From: Hyaloscypha bicolor E
Lineage: Eukaryota; Ascomycota; Leotiomycetes; Helotiales; Hyaloscyphaceae
Direction: 5' to 3'
NCBI RefSeq assembly: GCF_002865645.1
Contig: NW_020194559.1
Span: 496,001-560,000 of the forward strand
DNA length: 64,000 nucleotides
Shown here: piece after piece, positions 60,265-64,000 of the stretch
How the letters are laid out: each line of letters begins with the position of its first letter
How positions within the stretch are numbered: position 1 is the stretch's first letter
Made by a program: the position numbers and the translations under genes
The notes under the pieces: generated by a model
What the model was told of the DNA's origin: nothing
The model's input: only the letters and a program-made list of their open reading frames with translations
Databases searched by the model: none

Positions 60265-60494
60265 AGAAGGATTCGCCGGCCAAACGCCCACACGACTCAA
60301 CCGCTCAACTTCATTTTTGGAGGCCTTAACGCCACAACTTTGAAGAAAAGACACGATATTTGTGATAATTAGAATATTCTTCATATTCTGTGAAGTTTTT
60401 AGAATTTTCTAGCAACTTTGAAAAATCGATAAAATTTTGGTGGGGTAAGGGTGGGCGGTTGAGTGGTTTGGGCGTTTGGCCGGCGAATCCTTCT
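60265..60494. mobile_element. MITE-like inverted-repeat element, 230 bp
   Basis: Both ends share a perfect 25-bp inverted repeat beginning AGAAGGATTCGCCGGCC, continuing with lower identity to about 45 bp. The interior is AT-rich and non-coding. Its ends differ from those of the 457-bp element 55 bp to the left, so it belongs to another family. Confidence 0.8.
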
Positions 60495-60852
60495 ACATGT
60501 GACCTGCCTATCACATGACCTGAACAACAGCAGAAATCCAAAGAACGGTGTGGGCTTCTTGGCTGGCCGGACCTAATATCACGTGCTCAAAGACAAGGCT
60601 GATTCTCTATCTCTAACCGGTTACCAGTACTCGGGGCCGGTTTTTTACCCTACAATTCACGCTAAAATTAAGGGACAAGAACGTGACTAAGCAGCCTCAG
60701 TAAAGCCTGTTGAAGCTGTTGAAAGGGTAAGGCGAGGGTGAGTAGCGCCTGAGCAGAGCGGCGACGCTGACTAACCGCGTTGGAAGCGAAAAGGCAAAAT
60801 TGTCGTCTGAGACTTCCTGAGTAGTCTTCCCGCTGTGCTATCTAGTCGTAGT
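60495..60852. other. Intergenic, 3' flank of RING gene
   Basis: Contains CACGTG at 60580-60585. No gene seen. Confidence 0.5.
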
Positions 60853-61761
60853 CTACTTAGCTCGGAGCATCGTGACCCGCCACGGGGTCGGCACTACAGG
60901 TGGATTAAGGATCCGATCGAGGAGATTATTCGCCATACTATCGAAGTCCGCAATATTATCCCCCTTAAGGTTGAAATACGACCTGCATTTGGGACAGTTT
61001 CGGTTCTCACCTGTAAGCCAAGTATAGATACAAAGCTTCGAGAACATATGTCCACAAGGAAGTCTGACTGGAGTATGCCATGCAGTAGCATCAGGTCTTG
61101 TTGCTTGAAGCAGGCTACAATAGCAGATTGGGCATTCGTCGTCCTCGGCCAACTCCTCTTCTTTGACGATGGTACAAAGTGCTTGAACTCTGTTTGCGCA
61201 TCGTCCGAGCCACTGAGCATGGGCGTCTTTCGCTATCTCATAGCTTAACTCGATATCCTCAAGTGCGTGAACTTGCGCAGTGAGGTGAGCATATCGTAGC
61301 TGCAAAACGATTTTTCGCTGGTCAACGAAACGCTGCTTCAGATCTGGATTGCGATGCTTTTCCATCGCATCTTTCATTGCCCAGAGCAAATCATCGCATT
61401 CCTCCTCAAACTGCATAACATACAATCTGTCCGTCTCCGTCATACTTCGTTGACGGTCAATTAGTGCTCGTGGGTTATTTTTGTCGAAGTGTATCGGTCC
61501 ATTAGGGTGTTTAATATGGTGTCGGAATATCTTGCTGAATCTGTCGCTGCAGAGGGCAAGGTTTGGACGTCTAACATAGAGGTTTCGTCGCTCAGCGGGC
61601 ATGGTTTCCTGTCCGAGACATTGGAAGCAATGCTGTGGGCGGTCGATGACCACGGTTTTGAGCTCACAGTCTTCTGGATGGTGAGTCCAACTGAAGAGCC
61701 AGTCAGGGTGACTGGTAATGTGACCGCATTCAGCAAAGCGAAACTTGTATTGCCGACACAT
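60853..61761 (-). CDS. RING-finger protein with an atypical zinc ligand
   Basis: Single exon, 302 aa. An N-terminal Cys/His cluster (M-C-R-Q-Y-x-F-x-x-A-E-C-G-H, later C-F-Q-C-L-G) is followed by a helical middle (about 100-200). The RING is near the C-terminus: C210-P-I-C213, C236-G-H238, C244, and C256-P-K-C259. At the position between H238 and C244 where a His or Cys ligand is expected there is S241, so the second site may lack a ligand. RING domains usually recruit E2 enzymes for ubiquitin transfer; Ubc13 is encoded in the same window but no link is implied. Start chosen as the first ATG with MCRQY. Confidence 0.85.
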   Translation of the reverse strand: MCRQYKFRFAECGHITSHPDWLFSWTHHPEDCELKTVVIDRPQHCFQCLGQETMPAERRNLYVRRPNLALCSDRFSKIFRHHIKHPNGPIHFDKNNPRALIDRQRSMTETDRLYVMQFEEECDDLLWAMKDAMEKHRNPDLKQRFVDQRKIVLQLRYAHLTAQVHALEDIELSYEIAKDAHAQWLGRCANRVQALCTIVKEEELAEDDECPICYCSLLQATRPDATAWHTPVRLPCGHMFSKLCIYTWLTGENRNCPKCRSYFNLKGDNIADFDSMANNLLDRILNPPVVPTPWRVTMLRAK

Positions 61762-63411
61762 AGTTCACTTTTTCTCGTCTGCGCACGGAGATCTTCTACC
61801 ATGTAATTTTGATTACGTCGGTGAGGTTCTTCCTTGTGATGGGCTCAGGATAGTGGATAATGAGGAAGTAGGGAGGATGTCGACCTCACGCTCTAGCTTG
61901 AAGACGACTTTCGCGTGTTGCTTGTCCTTATGTCTTGTTTTTCTTTTCCATCTAATTCTCAAAAGCGTTTTAATTTTGAACGCGTCTTCATCCTTAAATA
62001 TGGCGAACAAACGCATTGTTCGCTTGTTCCAGATTCTGTTCTGCCTAGACTCCACAAGTTACTGTTCTCCCTAAGACGAGAGCGCTGCTTGAGCATATCC
62101 CTCAAGCTGCATTGACGTCCTCTACTTTAGGCCTCCATTCCACCTGCCCAGTCAACTCTTTCATGTCATCACCCCCAATCACCGCTCTAGGGACAAAGGT
62201 TCCCAAATTCATCTCTAACTACGCCCCTTCCTCTCCAGCCCACTCGCCGTTAGTTTCTTTCACTCAATATTTCTATCTGATTTCTTCTCGGTCCCCTGTC
62301 GGCCTCTTTTCAACACCTTCTCTTCACTCACCTCCTGGATGGCAACCCCCGCCTCGCAACCAATCCAGGCACGATAAAAACAACATGCAATTCCTTCTTG
62401 GCGAAAACTTCTTGCCAACTTTCCCCTCTTCAAGGCTTGCTAACTACCATCTATCTGGCTATCGAGTTAATATCGGCGTTCGTCATTGTAATAAGGAGCT
62501 GAGGAGCAAAGCTCTACGGACTAACGAGTATGGCGGTCCCAAGAAGTGTTAGGAGGTCTCGAATCGCAGCCAAAAACCCTTTTTTTGAAAATGAACTTAC
62601 GTCTAGAACATCGTACTAAATATTTTCAACATCAGCAGCAAGCTTTGCAAAGGCCACAGCACCTCGACTAGTACCACCCCTCGCATGAACGAAGATCCGA
62701 TTAATGTTTGCTCGTTTTTGGCAACCGATGTAATTGGTTTTCATTCTTTGTATATGTAAATTTGGAGTTCGCAAAAATAGAGGGAGCGTTGAAAGTCGTG
62801 CAATGTAGGTGGGTGATTAAGTTGGCGAGCTGCTGCCGCGGGCCAGAGGAGAGGGGTATGAGTGTTGGATTTCGTAGAAGGGCATCTTGGGATTGCCAAG
62901 AATATACCTATGAAAAAGTATAGTTCCAAGGTGCACTTTACATAAGCACCGAGAATATGGTTGAGGTTGATATAAGTGGCTGGACAACATGTCGTAGTTG
63001 TCCTTCAAATGGACGAAGTGTGTTGTTCGAATAAGCGACTCGCCCTGCCCCGGTCCGGCTTAACAGCGTGCGATCTTTTTGCACTGCTTTCTCCACAACA
63101 ATAAAAAATGTATTGTTCTCGAATCTCTTTGTAACTGACCTTTTTCAATACTTTGTTCTTTAGTTAAAGATGAGAGACCCAGATTCTTAGAAAGAATAAA
63201 CCTTTGTCTTATCCCAAAAACCCCGAGTGTCAAAACAAAATAATTGCGCACAACATTGTATCTCTCCCTCGGGGAGTATCGCTACCCAAACTATACCTAA
63301 GGCATAGCGCTTTGACAAGAATCTCAGAATCCGAACTCAGAAGCTTCTATTTCTTAACGAACACTTACAAAAAGAAGAAAGAGCACCAGGAAAAGAAGCA
63401 CGAAATTCAAA
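61762..63411. other. Intergenic between divergent genes, 1.65 kb
   Basis: Promoters of the RING gene and of the right-edge gene. Frames such as 62112-62552 (146 codons, Ser/Pro-rich) have no recognisable domain and I do not call them. Confidence 0.5.
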
Positions 63412-64000
63412 ATGTGTCAACTTTATACCATCACCAATGCCTGCAACCACTCTCATCAAGAGCTCCAGAGATGCCATCGGGGCTGCTGGTAGGACGATAC
63501 TCCGCTAAGAGATGTCCCTGTCAGCCTTCAATATCTGTGCGACAGCTGCACCACAGACATAACAAAATCCAATATAGGCAGCCTCCCGGACTTTCCGGAT
63601 AGCACCGGCCTCCAAGAGTTTCAGGGAAGAATGGCTCGCGCTCACTATCTCGCGGAAAGAATTAATCCATCCAGCACGCATAGTCAACCACTTCCAAAAG
63701 ACCTCGAGGGAAAGCCGTTCAAGGGGCGAATTAGGAGGCAAGATCTCGAATGCTTCAAGGACATTGAGAAGATGATTCAGGTGATGTTTCATTTTCCTCT
63801 CTGCCCTGGACACTTTACCTCTTTTCAGCCCCTACAGCGGCATCTTCACCGTTGAATTGATCAAGCAGAGATCGGCCTCCTCGACGACGATCCTGTTTCG
63901 AGAGCCGAAGATGAGGATTTGGAAAGGCCTTGGTGGATGAAACATATTCGGGTGACTTTCGAGATAAATAGCCCGCTGTATGTAAGATACAACCAACAAA
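63412..64000 (+). CDS. Partial gene at window edge, MCxxY N-terminus, interrupted or intron-containing
   Basis: The frame starting at 63412 (M-C-Q-L-Y-T-I-T-N-A-C-N-H) runs to 63780 and is broken only by TAG at 63490-63492. Either this is a premature stop, or an intron of only 36 nt (63489-63524, GTAGGA...CAG) removes it; both keep the same downstream frame (Y-L-C-D-S-C-T, R-M-A-R-A-H-Y-L-A-E-R). A normal 90-nt intron at 63781-63870 then leads into D-D-D-P-V-S-R-A-E-D-E-D and W-W-M-K-H to the window end. The cysteine/histidine-rich start resembles that of the RING protein at 61761 and many fungal proteins opening MC-x-x-Y...C-x-H. Product unknown, 3' end missing. Confidence 0.55.

Noticed and set aside
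62112..62552. 146-codon Ser/Pro-rich plus-strand frame
   Set aside because: No domain, no introns and likely promoter or leader sequence between divergent genes.

Overview
The window looks like nuclear DNA of a filamentous ascomycete (Pezizomycotina). Genes carry short spliceosomal introns (mostly 46-90 nt) with GT-AG ends and CTAAC-like branch sites. The families present (TRI12-type and HOL1-like transporters, HET, 2EXR, DUF3176, NmrA-like, tandem GNATs) are typical of that group. The first 15.4 kb is an extremely AT-rich block with the transition-only decay expected of repeat-induced point mutation (RIP). The species cannot be named from the sequence alone; all product names rest on motif recognition by eye.

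Region 1-15446 is a graveyard of retrotransposons. It holds the 3' part of a plus-strand Ty3/gypsy pol (1-2880), a plus-strand Ty1/copia RNase H end (about 3690-4680), and a complete minus-strand chromodomain-type gypsy element (6413-12571) with two 280-bp LTRs and a 5-bp AAATA target duplication. In both gypsy copies the reverse transcriptase YxDD motif reads YLNN. The switch to balanced base composition near 15446 is abrupt.

Region 15.4-48.6 kb is ordinary gene-bearing euchromatin: an unrecognised basic/acidic protein, an FAD amine oxidase, a HOL1-like MFS transporter, a tandem pair of GNAT acetyltransferases, a coiled-coil protein, an NmrA-like NAD(P)-binding protein, the SEACAT/GATOR2 subunit Mtc5/WDR59, the E2 enzyme Ubc13 divergently placed beside it, a TRI12-type MFS transporter with a GC-AG intron, an unrecognised conserved-looking protein, a 2EXR protein, a multi-C2H2 zinc-finger protein and a small MYND-finger protein.

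Region 48.6-64 kb is accessory in character. Three decayed genes lie in a row (CAIB/BAIF CoA-transferase, DUF829/TMEM53, DUF3176), followed by an isochorismatase-like hydrolase, a 3-kb gene-poor stretch with a small AT island, a HET-domain protein, two inverted-repeat (MITE-like) elements of 457 and 230 bp, a RING-finger protein, and a partial gene at the right edge that shares an MCxxY N-terminus with the RING protein. I see no operon-like cluster and no clear new multi-gene system. The most informative items are the MITE-like elements, the pseudogene row, the RIP block with its repeated 36-bp palindrome, and a few gene models that need either very short introns or frameshifts.
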